A program made the translations under genes and the position numbers. The notes below the pieces were generated by a model. That model was not told where the DNA came from, ran no database searches, and was given only the letters and a program-made list of their open reading frames with translations. Positions 1 to 6,844 of a stretch of DNA of 8,723 bases are shown here, piece by piece. Numbering within the stretch: position 1 is the first letter of the stretch; the number at the start of each line of letters is the position of its first letter. Source of the stretch: Clostridia bacterium (lineage in GTDB: Bacteria > Bacillota > DSM-521 > Neomoorellales > Neomoorellaceae). The DNA lies in NCBI GenBank assembly GCA_030445875.1, contig JASUSX010000077.1, forward strand, positions 1-8,723. The letters run 5' to 3'.

Positions 1-770
1 TCAGCCTTATAAAAACGATCAAAAATCCTGGTCAGATCCGATGCATCAATCCCCATTCCGCTGTCCCAAATTTCCAGTTTAATCTCACTCCTGCTTTCAG
101 TCAGCTTTAGGCCAATCCGACCTCCTTGGTGGGTATAGTTGATCGCATTGGTCACCAGATTGATCACGACCTGATCAATCAAGGCTTGATCGCCAACCAT
201 CATCATCTCGGATAAATCGACTTCCAGTTCCAGCTCCTTTTTTTCCCACTGCTCCTGCAAGAGGAGAACCACCCGGCGAATCGCCTCATCCAGAGAAAAG
301 GGCTCTTTTTTTAAGCCGGCCACCCCATTTTCCAACTCTGAAAGTTTTAAAACATTAGCCGAAAGTTACCCCAATCGCTCACTTTCTTCAACAATAATAT
401 CGACATATTCCTGTCGTTTTATTTCTGATAGGTCAGGATCCTTTAACAGTTTTCCAAAGCCTTTGATAGACGCAATTGGTGTTTTAAACTCATGCGAAAC
501 GTTACTGACAAAATCCCGATGAATATAATCATTGCTGGATAAAGTCTGGGTCATCAAGTTAAAGTTTCTTGCCAGCACCGCTAGCTCATCCTCGCCTTTT
601 ACTTCCAACCGCATATCAAAATTACCTTGAGCGACCTTTTTCGTCGCTTCAGTTACGGCCTTGATCGGTTTAACAATCATTGCCACTGCAAAAAATATTA
701 AAATCGACCCGATCATCAAGGTCAGAAAGAGGGTCGCTTTTTGCCGATTTAAAAGATCATTCATTTCCTG
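1..770 (-). pseudogene. Sensor histidine kinase fragment with internal stop, cut at both ends
   Basis: This is the remnant of a membrane two-component sensor kinase. Reading leftward from an internal ATG at 764, the frame gives a membrane segment (residues ~10-31), a HAMP linker (~32-75, with KPIKAVTEATKKVAQGNFD) and the HisKA dimerisation/phosphoacceptor motif NVSHEFKTPIASIKGFG with phosphorylatable His91. It then meets TAA at 366-368. The same frame continues cleanly after the stop (LSANVLKLSELEN) into the ATPase domain: N box VINLVTNAINYT, G1 box WDSGMGID, F box IFDRFYKA at the left edge. One nonsense codon therefore splits an otherwise good frame. The first membrane helix and sensory domain expected upstream of 764 are absent, because the similarity stops near 770 where GC-rich DNA starts. 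Codon use and base composition differ from every other gene here. The stop could be a real mutation (for example CAA to TAA) or a sequence error. The N-terminal loss is real in this sequence. Confidence 0.85.
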
Positions 771-783
771 CGCCTGGAGATCG
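765..783. other. Composition breakpoint between kinase fragment and hyp operon
   Basis: Left of this point the DNA is AT-richer and encodes the kinase on the minus strand. Right of it the DNA is strongly GC-rich and encodes the hyp operon on the plus strand. The kinase loses recognisable homology at about its internal ATG (764), and the ribosome binding site of the protease gene begins at 783, so the join lies in roughly 20 bases. No insertion-sequence ends, tRNA or direct repeats are visible at the join. Genuine recombination and a chimeric assembly cannot be told apart from sequence alone. Confidence 0.6.
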
Positions 784-796
784 AGAGGGAATAACC

Positions 797-1267
797 ATGA
801 CCAGAGTGGTTATCGGCTGCGGGAACCCCCTGGCCGGCGATGACGGCGTGGGCCTAAAAGTAATTGAAGAACTGGAACGCCGGGGACTGCCGCCGGGCGT
901 CAAAACCATCTCCGCCGGTCTTCCCGGCCTGGCCCTGCTGGGACTCTTACGCGGGGCCGAGCAGGCCGTCATTGTCGACGCCGTCCATGCCGGCCAGGAA
1001 CCTGGTACCGTAATCTGCTGCCAGGAAAAGGACCTGGCCCGGCTTTCCTGGCGGAGCCTCTCCTTACACAATTTAGGTATTGGTGAAGCCCTGGCCCTGG
1101 GACGGCTGGTAGACCCGGCCACCTTCCCGCCGCGGCTAATCCTGGTAGGCATCCAGGCCGGTTCCCTGGCACGGGGACAAACTAATTTAAGTCCCCCGGT
1201 CGCTGCCGCCCTGCCCCTGGCTGTGGCAACCATCTACCAGCTACTAGGCGGTGGTAATGGTGCATGA
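797..1267 (+). CDS. Hydrogenase maturation protease, peptidase family M52
   Basis: This 156-residue endopeptidase is expected to remove the C-terminal extension of a [NiFe]-hydrogenase large subunit once nickel is in place. It acts in the cytoplasm as the last maturation step. The N-terminal signature VVIGCGNPLAGDDGVG is clear. The three nickel-recognising ligands known from E. coli HybD (Glu16, Asp62, His93) correspond to Asp16, Asp61 (in VIVDAVHAG) and His91 (in SLHNLGIGEAL). Length is normal. ATG 797 is chosen because GAGAGGGA (783-790) sits 6 nt upstream and the family motif starts at residue 4. The frame is open back to 680, but that part lies in the foreign kinase DNA. The stop overlaps the hypA start. 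HycI (group 4 hydrogenase) and HoxW/HyaD-type proteases share these motifs, so the cognate hydrogenase, which is not in the window, is undecided. Confidence 0.9.
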   Translation: MTRVVIGCGNPLAGDDGVGLKVIEELERRGLPPGVKTISAGLPGLALLGLLRGAEQAVIVDAVHAGQEPGTVICCQEKDLARLSWRSLSLHNLGIGEALALGRLVDPATFPPRLILVGIQAGSLARGQTNLSPPVAAALPLAVATIYQLLGGGNGA

Positions 1268-1484
1268 ACTCGCCCTGGCCCAGGAAGCAGTGCGCCTGGT
1301 AGCCCGGGATGCAGCCCGTCGGGGTTGCCGGCAGGTTACGCGCGTAAAGCTCCGCTGCGGGGAATTGACAGCAGTCCTCCCCGAGGCCATGCGCCTGGCC
1401 TTTACCTGCGCCAGCCGGGGCACGTTACTGGAAGGTGCTCTTTATCGAAAACGTCGGCAACCTGGTCTGCCCGGCCGAGTTTGA
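1260..1484 (+). pseudogene. hypA: hypA remnant (N-terminal nickel-binding half only)
   Basis: HypA delivers nickel to the hydrogenase large subunit with HypB. The intact part spans about 58 residues, from MHELALAQEAVRLVARDAA to the segment ending TLLEGA, and matches the N-terminal domain. GTG 1260 is the chosen start, because only this start puts the nickel-ligand histidine at position 2 (M-H-E). GTG 1251 and ATG 1257 would add residues before it. AGGCGGTGG (1246-1254) can serve as ribosome binding site, and the start overlaps the protease stop by 8 nt. Near 1431-1438 the HypA sequence ends and the DNA continues as hypB in another frame. The hypA frame runs 15 or so unrelated codons to TGA 1482-1484. 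The zinc domain with its two CxxC pairs is missing, so the protein should not function in nickel transfer. Full HypA is about 113 residues. Confidence 0.85.
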
Positions 1485-1692
1485 CCTGGGCAAAGACGTC
1501 ATAGATCTGCTGCCCTACACCGACTTCGACCTGGCCGCCTTCCGCCAGGACCTCAAAGCTTTAAACCCCAATCTCATGGTAATAACCCTCTCGGCGCGTA
1601 CGGGAGAAGGTCTTGAGGAATGGTTTTTATGGCTCAAACAACTGGTAGCCTCGAAAAAAGAAAAAACCTCCCCCTGCGGCGCTACCGCCTGA
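1432..1692 (+). pseudogene. hypB: hypB remnant (C-terminal fragment with an internal gap)
   Basis: HypB is the GTPase that powers nickel insertion. What remains begins at KVLFIENVGNLVCPAEFDLG, the switch region around residues 120-140 of a normal protein of about 220. It then jumps to DLLPYTDFDLAAFRQDL and runs to the normal C-terminal TGEGLEEWFLWLKQL. Missing are the N-terminal metal-binding and P-loop half and, between FDLG (about 1492) and IDLLPY (about 1503), roughly 30 residues that normally hold the SVTEGDDKPLKYP segment and the NKxD guanine-specificity motif. The first possible start codon (GTG 1435) has no ribosome binding site of its own. The fragment lacks both nucleotide-binding motifs and cannot be a working GTPase. 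Its last 24 codons overlap hypF. The well-preserved remaining codons suggest a recent loss or an assembly error rather than an old relic. Confidence 0.85.
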
Positions 1693-3944
1693 CCCTCCAG
1701 GGTATCGTCCAGGGCGTCGGCTTCCGCCCTTTTGTTTACCGCCTGGCCCGGACCTGGGGCATCCGGGGGGAGGTCTATAATGCCAGCAGCGGGGTGTGTA
1801 TCGACGCCGAAGGGGAAGCGGAGCGGCTGGAAAGCTTTATCCGGGAAATCCTGACCCGGCCGCCCCGCCTGGCCAGGATCTCCGCCTGGCAACAGGAGGA
1901 ATTGCCGCCTAAAGGCTGGCTGGATTTTAAGATTAAAACAAGCATTGCCGGGTCAGAACAAAAGGTAGTGGCTTCCCCAGATGTAGCCCTGTGCCCTGAT
2001 TGCCGGCGGGAAATCCTGGACCCGGCCGATCGCCATTATCGTTATCCCTTTACCAACTGTACCTGCTGCGGTCCCCGTTTTACCATTATTTATACCCTGC
2101 CCTACGACCGCATCCGGACGGCCATGGCTCCTTTCCCGCTCTGTCCCGATTGTGCGGCTGAATATGGCGACCCTGCCGACCGGCGTTTCCACGCCCAGCC
2201 TGTAGCCTGCCCGGCCTGCGGGCCGCGGGTGACCCTGCTGGATAACAAAGGGCTACCGGTAGCCGGCGACTGGGTAGAGCAGGCAGCCTCCTTACTGCGT
2301 CAGGGCTGCATCCTGGCCGTCAAAGGCCTGGGAGGGTTCCACCTGGCCGTTGATGCCACCAATAATGAAGCCATAGCCAATTTACGCCGCCGTAAGGGCC
2401 GCCCCGCTAAGCCTTTCGCCGTCATGGCCCGGGACCTGGCCACCGTTCAAAAATACTGTTATGTCAGCCAGGATGAAGCCGGTCTCCTGGCGGCGCCGGC
2501 GGCCCCCATCGTCCTCTTACACCGGCGACCGGCCACCGATCTCGCCCCGGAGGTAGCGCCGGGCCTGAGTACCCTGGGAGTTATGCTGCCCTATACCCCC
2601 CTGCACCTGCTCCTCCTCCAGGCCGGCCCGCCGCTCATCGTTATGACCAGCGCCAATATCAGCGACCTGCCCCTGATCAAGGAGGAGGCCAAGGCCCTGG
2701 AAGAGCTGGCCGGTGTAGCCGATTATTTCGTAAGCCACAACCGGGAGATAGTCAATCGCTGCGACGATTCCGTAGTGGCCTGGCGGCTGGGGGAGACCCA
2801 CTTTTACCGGCGTTCCCGGGGATTTGTCCCGGCAGCCTTGCAGCTCGACCTGCCGGATGGACCGGATGTCCTGGCGGCAGGTAGCGACCTGAAGAACACC
2901 TTCTGCCTGCTTAAAGGTGCGGAGGCCTTCTTAAGCCAGCATATCGGCGACCTGGCCCCAGTAGAAACCCAGGCAGCCTGGCGGGAAGCCCTGGAGCGCA
3001 TGCAAATTTTATGCGACTGCCGGCCGGAAATTATTGCCTGCGACCTGCATCCTGGCTATTACTCCACCCGCCTGGCCCGCGAACTGGGTTCTAAAGTCAT
3101 CGGCGTCCAGCACCACCATGCCCACCTGGCCAGTTGCCTGGCGGAAAACGGCGTTACCGGTCCGGCTTTAGGGTTAATCTGCGACGGCACCGGCTACGGC
3201 CTGGATGGAGCCGTCTGGGGCGGGGAGATTTTGCTGGGGTCCTATAAAAGTTTTCAGCGTCTTTATCACCTGCGCTACGTCCCCCAGCCCGGCGGCGACC
3301 AGGGGGCGCGCCATCCCTGGTATATGGCCGTGAGCTACCTGTACCACTACCTGGGTTCCGGCCCGGGGACAGCCGCGGCCCGGGAACTCTTTGGCCGCCA
3401 GGGGCCGGCCCTGGAAATAGTCCTGCAAATGCTCAACCGTAATTTTCAGCTCGTTCCCACTTCCAGCCTGGGCCGGCTGTTTGATGCCGTCGCCGCCTTA
3501 TGCGGCATCTGCCTGGAAAATACCTACGACGGCCAGGCCGCCTGCGCCCTGGAGGAAGCCGCCCTGGCTGCCGGTGGAGCCCGGGCCGGCTGGCCGCCCT
3601 ATCCCTTTGCCCTGGCTGGCGCAGAAATGGACCCGGGAGCAATGATCAAAGCCATCTGGCAGGACCTGCAAAAAGGCGTAGAAGTACCTGTTATTGCCGC
3701 CCGCTTTCACTTCACCCTGGCAGAAATGCTCCTCCAGGCCGTCCTGCGGGCCGCCAGCTTTACCGGCGTCCGGGGGGTGGCCTTGAGCGGCGGGGTCTGG
3801 CATAACAGCCTCTTGCTGGAAGAGATAAGCCGGGAGCTGGCCAAAAGGGGATTTACCGTCTATCGCCACCGGCTCGTGCCGCCCAATGACGGCGGTTTAA
3901 GTCTTGGCCAGGCGGCCGTTGCCCGGGAAATAGGGAGTGGATGA
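1620..3944 (+). CDS. hypF: Carbamoyltransferase HypF
   Basis: HypF uses carbamoyl phosphate and ATP to make carbamoyl adenylate and transfers the carbamoyl group to the C-terminal Cys of HypE, the first step towards the active-site cyanides. All domains are present in 774 residues, a normal length. These are an acylphosphatase-like domain (QGVGFRPF at 31-38, with Asn54), two CX2C-X18-CX2C zinc fingers (Cys125/128/147/150 and 175/178/197/200), a YrdC/Sua5-like adenylating domain (~210-390, KGLGGFHLAVDATNN and RRRKGRPAKPFAVMARD), and a Kae1-like carbamoyltransferase domain with metal-binding VQHHHAH (496-502), LICDGTGYGLDGAVWGGE and LSGGVWHN. ATG 1620 has GGAGAAGG (1603-1610) 9 nt upstream. ATG 1629 (residue 4), with AGGAA at 1616-1620, is an equal alternative. 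Either start lies inside hypB, so in the ancestral operon translation was probably coupled. No broken or missing motif was found. Confidence 0.97.
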   Translation: MVFMAQTTGSLEKRKNLPLRRYRLTLQGIVQGVGFRPFVYRLARTWGIRGEVYNASSGVCIDAEGEAERLESFIREILTRPPRLARISAWQQEELPPKGWLDFKIKTSIAGSEQKVVASPDVALCPDCRREILDPADRHYRYPFTNCTCCGPRFTIIYTLPYDRIRTAMAPFPLCPDCAAEYGDPADRRFHAQPVACPACGPRVTLLDNKGLPVAGDWVEQAASLLRQGCILAVKGLGGFHLAVDATNNEAIANLRRRKGRPAKPFAVMARDLATVQKYCYVSQDEAGLLAAPAAPIVLLHRRPATDLAPEVAPGLSTLGVMLPYTPLHLLLLQAGPPLIVMTSANISDLPLIKEEAKALEELAGVADYFVSHNREIVNRCDDSVVAWRLGETHFYRRSRGFVPAALQLDLPDGPDVLAAGSDLKNTFCLLKGAEAFLSQHIGDLAPVETQAAWREALERMQILCDCRPEIIACDLHPGYYSTRLARELGSKVIGVQHHHAHLASCLAENGVTGPALGLICDGTGYGLDGAVWGGEILLGSYKSFQRLYHLRYVPQPGGDQGARHPWYMAVSYLYHYLGSGPGTAAARELFGRQGPALEIVLQMLNRNFQLVPTSSLGRLFDAVAALCGICLENTYDGQAACALEEAALAAGGARAGWPPYPFALAGAEMDPGAMIKAIWQDLQKGVEVPVIAARFHFTLAEMLLQAVLRAASFTGVRGVALSGGVWHNSLLLEEISRELAKRGFTVYRHRLVPPNDGGLSLGQAAVAREIGSG

Positions 3945-3950
3945 AGACAG

Positions 3951-4217
3951 ATGTGTCTGGGAGTACCGGCCCGCATCATTGCCATTGAGGCCGACGGCGT
4001 GCAGGCTACGGTGGAAACCCGGGGCGTCCAGGCCAGGGTCAGCCTGGCCCTGGTGGAAGGCTGCCGGCCCGGGAGCTACGTCCTGGTCCATGCCGGCCAT
4101 GCCATCAGCGTGATTGATACGGAAGAAGCTGAGGCCCGCTTGAACCTGTGGAAGGAGTTAATCGCCTTCAAGGAGGCATCCTCTATGAGTGCTAGTACCT
4201 CCACCATTGAACTATAA
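3951..4217 (+). CDS. hypC: Hydrogenase assembly chaperone HypC
   Basis: HypC is a small OB-fold chaperone that, with HypD, holds the iron atom while CN and CO ligands are attached, then carries it to the large subunit. The protein of 88 residues starts MCLGVPARIIAIE, with the essential Cys2 exposed after removal of Met1. It continues with the family blocks ARVSLALVEGCRPGSYVLVHAGHAISVID. The last ~14 residues (SSMSASTSTIEL and preceding) are Ser/Thr-rich and are not part of the usual core, giving a slightly long tail. ATG 3951 is fixed by the Cys2 requirement. AGGGAG (3932-3937) is the only purine-rich site upstream and is rather far away. The gene starts 6 nt after hypF ends, so the two are cotranscribed. 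Confidence 0.95.
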   Translation: MCLGVPARIIAIEADGVQATVETRGVQARVSLALVEGCRPGSYVLVHAGHAISVIDTEEAEARLNLWKELIAFKEASSMSASTSTIEL

Positions 4218-4250
4218 ATATGTTGGGTGTAGATGGGGAGCAGCCTGAGG

Positions 4251-5363
4251 ATGGAAACATGGAGCACCTATCACCACAAGGAGCTAACTGCCAGGCTCCT
4301 GGTCAGGGTAAAATCACTGGCGGCTGCCATAGCGGGCAAGCTTGGCCGCCGGCCGGTAATCATGGAGGTATGCGGCACCCATACGGTGGCCCTGGCCCGC
4401 ACGGGACTGCGCAGCCTCCTGGCTGGATGCATCGATCTGCGCAGCGGGCCCGGTTGCCCCGTCTGCGTTACCGCCCCCGAAGAGATCGATTACATGCTTT
4501 GCCTCGCCCGGCAGCCGGGGGTTATCATCGCCACCTTTGGCGACATGGTGCGTGTACCGGGCAGCAGCGGTTCGCTGGAAAAGGCCAGGATAGAAGGCTG
4601 CCAGCTCCAGGTTTGCTACAGCCCCCGGGAAGCCGTGACCCTCGCGCGTTCCAATCCCGATCGAAAAGTTGTTTTCTTAGGAATAGGCTTTGAAACTACG
4701 GCCCCTGCTGTAGGGCTGGCCGTGAAAGAAGCCGCGGCCCTGAGTCTCAAAAATTTCAGCATTTACAGCGCCCATAAGCTGGTACCACCGGCCCTGGCAA
4801 CCCTGGCCAGCGACCCGGATTTAAAGCTGGATGGACTGCTCCTGCCGGGGCACGTCAGCGCCATCCTCGGCCGGCGGGCCTTTACTTTCCTGGCCAGAGA
4901 ATACAACCTGCCGGCAGCCATTGCTGGCTTCGAACCCCTTGACATCCTGGGGGCGCTATTGGAACTCCTGCTCCAGATCGAGAAAGGAGAAGCGCAAGTT
5001 AATAACGCCTACCCGCGGGTAGTCAGCGAAACAGGTAACCCCAAAGCGCAGGAAATTTTAAGGGAAGTCTTCTCCCTGGCTCCCGCCAACTGGCGCGGGC
5101 TGGGGTTGATACCCCTTAGCGGGCTGAAATTGAATACTGCTTACCAGGATTTTGAGGCCACCGGCCGCTGGCCCCTGGAATTAAAGCCAGTTCCGCCACC
5201 GGCCGGCTGCCTTTGCGGCAACGTATTGAAAGGCCTCTGCCTGCCGCCGCAGTGCGCCCTTTTCGGCCGGCGCTGCACCCCTCTCCGTCCCGTAGGTCCC
5301 TGTATGGTATCCTCGGAGGGTTCCTGCGCCGCCTACTACCGGTATGCCCGGGAAGCAGGTTGA
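4251..5363 (+). CDS. hypD: Hydrogenase formation protein HypD
   Basis: HypD is the iron-sulfur scaffold that, with HypC, receives cyanide from HypE and builds Fe(CN)2CO. The 370-residue protein shows MEVCGTHT, SGPGCPVCVT and the C-terminal cluster-binding cysteines in CLCGNVLKG, CLPPQCALFGRRC and GPCMVSSEGSC. With ATG 4251 the catalytic cysteines fall at 41, 69 and 72, the same numbers as in E. coli HypD. GGGGAG (4236-4241) lies 9 nt upstream, so this start is preferred. The upstream in-frame ATG 4233 has no good ribosome binding site. Other conserved blocks are FLGIGFETTAPA, YSAHKLVPPAL, LLLPGHVSAILG and IAGFEPLDILG. The gene follows hypC by 33 nt in the same operon. Nothing is missing. Confidence 0.96.
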   Translation: METWSTYHHKELTARLLVRVKSLAAAIAGKLGRRPVIMEVCGTHTVALARTGLRSLLAGCIDLRSGPGCPVCVTAPEEIDYMLCLARQPGVIIATFGDMVRVPGSSGSLEKARIEGCQLQVCYSPREAVTLARSNPDRKVVFLGIGFETTAPAVGLAVKEAAALSLKNFSIYSAHKLVPPALATLASDPDLKLDGLLLPGHVSAILGRRAFTFLAREYNLPAAIAGFEPLDILGALLELLLQIEKGEAQVNNAYPRVVSETGNPKAQEILREVFSLAPANWRGLGLIPLSGLKLNTAYQDFEATGRWPLELKPVPPPAGCLCGNVLKGLCLPPQCALFGRRCTPLRPVGPCMVSSEGSCAAYYRYAREAG

Positions 5364-5598
5364 GTACCTACCTGTTTATTTGACAAAAGGGTAACCCCGG
5401 CAAAGAACCCTGGCTCTCGGTTAAATATCGCTTAAGTAATGGCCAGGGCCCACACCACACCATCGCCGTTTCCACTCCGTTTTATGAACTATAGTATCAT
5501 AAAGTCGGGGTTAATTTTCCTGGTATCCTGGTAGCACCAGGTGGCAAAGTTACAAGCAGGCCTGATAAAAAATTACGTTAACAGGGATGAAGTGTATT
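5364..5598 (+). promoter_or_regulatory. hypD-hypE spacer with operator-like palindrome and small hairpin
   Basis: The spacer is 235 bp, unusually long for this otherwise tight operon, and AT-richer than the genes. It contains a near-palindrome at 5484-5500 (ATGA, the perfect 8-mer ACTATAGT, one A, then TCAT) that overlaps a possible -10 (TATAGT, 5490-5495) with only a weak -35 (CGTTTC, 5467-5472). A perfect stem CCTGGT-AGC-ACCAGG follows at 5527-5541 with no T run, so it is not an ordinary terminator. A TTGACA at 5380-5385 has no good -10 at the right spacing. These suggest hypE may have its own promoter or leader control, but none is a certain call. Confidence 0.3.
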
Positions 5599-6621
5599 AT
5601 GACCGCTTGTGGTAGTATTACTGGCACAGTTTCCTTAGCCCACGGTGATGGCGGTGAGTTAACCCACCGGCTGATTAGCGACCTATTTTTAAAATACTTC
5701 CGTGACGAGGCCCTGCAGCCTTTAAACGATGCCGCCCTGCTCCCCGCCCCGCCCGGCCGCCTGGCCCTGACCACCGATTCTTTTGTCGTCAAACCCCTCT
5801 TTTTCCCCGGCGGCAATATCGGCACCCTGGCTGTCAACGGTACGGTGAACGATCTGGCCGTCAGCGGCGCCCGTCCCCTTTACCTCACTGTGGGGCTGAT
5901 TCTCGAGGAGGGGCTGCCCCTGCCGGTCCTGGAAGAGATCATCGCCGCCCTGGCCGCAGCCGCCCGGGAAGCCGGGGTAGCCATCGTGGCCGGCGATACC
6001 AAGGTAGTGGAACGCGGCCACGGCGACCAGATCTATATCAATACCACCGGCCTGGGGCTGGTTGCTGGCAATATTGACCTGGGCTGCCACCGCGTCCGGC
6101 CCGGCGATGTAATCATCTGCAGCGGGGCGGTAGGCGACCACGGCCTGGCCGTCCTGGCGGCCCGGGAGAATTTCGGCCTGGAAGGGTTAAAAAGCGACTG
6201 CGCCGCCCTGCATACCTTAATCCTGCCCCTGCTGGAGAGTTTCCCCGGTGCCGTTAAATGGCTGCGCGACCCCACCCGGGGCGGGCTGGCGACGACGGTG
6301 AAAGAGCTGGCCCTGAGCGCCCAAGTTGACGTTATCCTCAGTGAAGAAGCCATCCCCGTCCATGACAGCGTCCGCGGGGGAGCGGAAATCCTGGGGTTGG
6401 ATTACCTCTACCTGGCCAATGAAGGTAAATTCTGCGCCGTAGGCGATAGAGTTGCTGCTGAAGATGTCCTGGCCTTCCTCCGCCGGCACCCCCTAGGATC
6501 TGAAGCCGCCCTGATTGGCGAAATAAAAGAAGGCAGCGGCCGTGCCTTCCTGCGTACGGCCCTGGGGGCCACCCGGGAACTCTATCTTTTGAGCGGCCAG
6601 CAGTTACCGCGGATTTGTTGA
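5599..6621 (+). CDS. hypE: Carbamoyl dehydratase HypE
   Basis: HypE receives a carbamoyl group from HypF on its C-terminal cysteine and uses ATP to dehydrate it to a thiocyanate, the donor of the active-site cyanides. The protein ends in PRIC, the signature C-terminal tetrapeptide with the acceptor Cys340. It belongs to the PurM/SelD ATP-binding fold: SLAHGDGGELTHRLI at the N terminus, TTDSFVVKPLFFPGGNIG, VNGTVNDLAVSGA, VAGDTKVVERG, and RDPTRGGLATTVKELA. Length is 340 residues, normal. ATG 5599 is chosen because AGGGATGA (5583-5590) is 8 nt upstream. The earlier in-frame ATG 5587 lies within that ribosome binding site and has none of its own. Despite the long gap after hypD it belongs functionally with hypF, hypC and hypD. 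Confidence 0.96.
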   Translation: MTACGSITGTVSLAHGDGGELTHRLISDLFLKYFRDEALQPLNDAALLPAPPGRLALTTDSFVVKPLFFPGGNIGTLAVNGTVNDLAVSGARPLYLTVGLILEEGLPLPVLEEIIAALAAAAREAGVAIVAGDTKVVERGHGDQIYINTTGLGLVAGNIDLGCHRVRPGDVIICSGAVGDHGLAVLAARENFGLEGLKSDCAALHTLILPLLESFPGAVKWLRDPTRGGLATTVKELALSAQVDVILSEEAIPVHDSVRGGAEILGLDYLYLANEGKFCAVGDRVAAEDVLAFLRRHPLGSEAALIGEIKEGSGRAFLRTALGATRELYLLSGQQLPRIC

Positions 6622-6652
6622 TTCCTGGGGAACAAAAATTTGCTAAGTAGGA

Positions 6653-6681
6653 TTGCATCGGTAATCCCTTTTGTGTAAAAT
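6653..6681 (+). promoter_or_regulatory. Candidate promoter of the small peptide gene
   Basis: TTGCAT (6653-6658) and TAAAAT (6676-6681) are separated by exactly 17 nt, a good match to a housekeeping sigma promoter. A start about 7 nt later falls near 6688, where the repeated leader sequence begins. That gives a ~67-nt leader before the ATG at 6755. Confidence 0.55.
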
Positions 6682-6687
6682 TATGTC

Positions 6688-6727
6688 GAGGGAACTATTG
6701 GTAATCGGATAGGTCCCACCTACCGGG
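6688..6727 (+). repeat. Inverted repeat, left copy (start of toxin leader)
   Basis: The copy reads GAGGGAACTAT (6688-6698), TAATCGGAT (6702-6710), then CCCACCTACCGGG (6715-6727). The same blocks occur in the same order on the minus strand between 6931 and 6887. Each copy begins close to the predicted transcription start on its strand, so both RNAs would carry nearly the same 5' segment. Confidence 0.75.
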
Positions 6728-6753
6728 AGTATTTACCGAATGGAGGTGGGACC
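6712..6753 (+). promoter_or_regulatory. Stem-loop overlapping the Shine-Dalgarno of the small peptide gene
   Basis: GGTCCCACCT (6712-6721) and AGGTGGGACC (6744-6753) are perfectly complementary over 10 bp with a 22-nt loop. The strong Shine-Dalgarno GGAGG (6742-6746) runs into the stem, leaving 6742-6743 in the loop and 6744-6746 paired, and the stem ends 1 nt before the ATG (6755). In RNA this should hinder ribosome entry, as is usual for type I toxin mRNAs. Confidence 0.7.
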
Positions 6754-6754
6754 A

Positions 6755-6838
6755 ATGACCGTTGCTGAAACGCTGCAACTTGTCGAGGTTCTAATCCTCT
6801 TTATCACCCTGGTGCTCCTGATTACCAAGGGGAAATAA
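6755..6838 (+). CDS. 27-residue hydrophobic peptide, putative holin-like type I toxin
   Basis: ATG 6755 opens a 27-codon frame ending TAA 6836-6838. The peptide begins MTVAETLQLVEV, continues as one membrane-spanning stretch (about residues 10-23, ILFITLVLLI) and ends with the basic tail TKGK. This layout resembles the short 'putative holin-like toxin' peptides of Firmicutes: a short polar start of the form M-T-x-x-E-x-L-x-L, one helix, and a lysine-rich end. The resemblance is from memory of the family, not a search. GGAGGTGGG (6742-6750) is an excellent ribosome binding site with a proper spacing, which strongly favours real translation. The flanking promoter, leader stem, 3' hairpin and convergent promoter fit a toxin with an RNA antitoxin. 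It would act at the cytoplasmic membrane. It could instead be a small membrane regulator. It is unrelated to hydrogenase maturation. Confidence 0.65.
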   Translation: MTVAETLQLVEVLILFITLVLLITKGK

Positions 6839-6844
6839 GCTAAA

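Noticed and set aside
680..796. Upstream extension of the M52 protease frame to 680
   Set aside because: It lies in the kinase DNA, has no family homology, and the ATG at 797 has its own ribosome binding site and starts right at the M52 motif.
757..1233. Long minus-strand open frames opposite the protease, hypF, hypE and por genes
   Set aside because: They lie antisense to well-identified genes in GC-rich DNA, show repetitive Gly/Arg/Pro composition and match no family. Open shadows are expected in such sequence.
4220..4693. Alternative plus-strand frame over the start of hypD
   Set aside because: It is out of frame with the clear HypD motifs and rich in Gly/Pro/Arg, typical of a shifted reading of GC-rich coding DNA.
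5439..5534. 31-codon frame in the hypD-hypE spacer starting ATG 5439
   Set aside because: It has no ribosome binding site, no coherent membrane or domain pattern, and runs through the palindrome.
5527..5550. Possible T-box or other riboswitch around ACCAGGTGGCAAAG
   Set aside because: Only a few bases resemble the T-box core. The flanking stems, the full AGGGTGGNACCGCG block and a terminator are absent.
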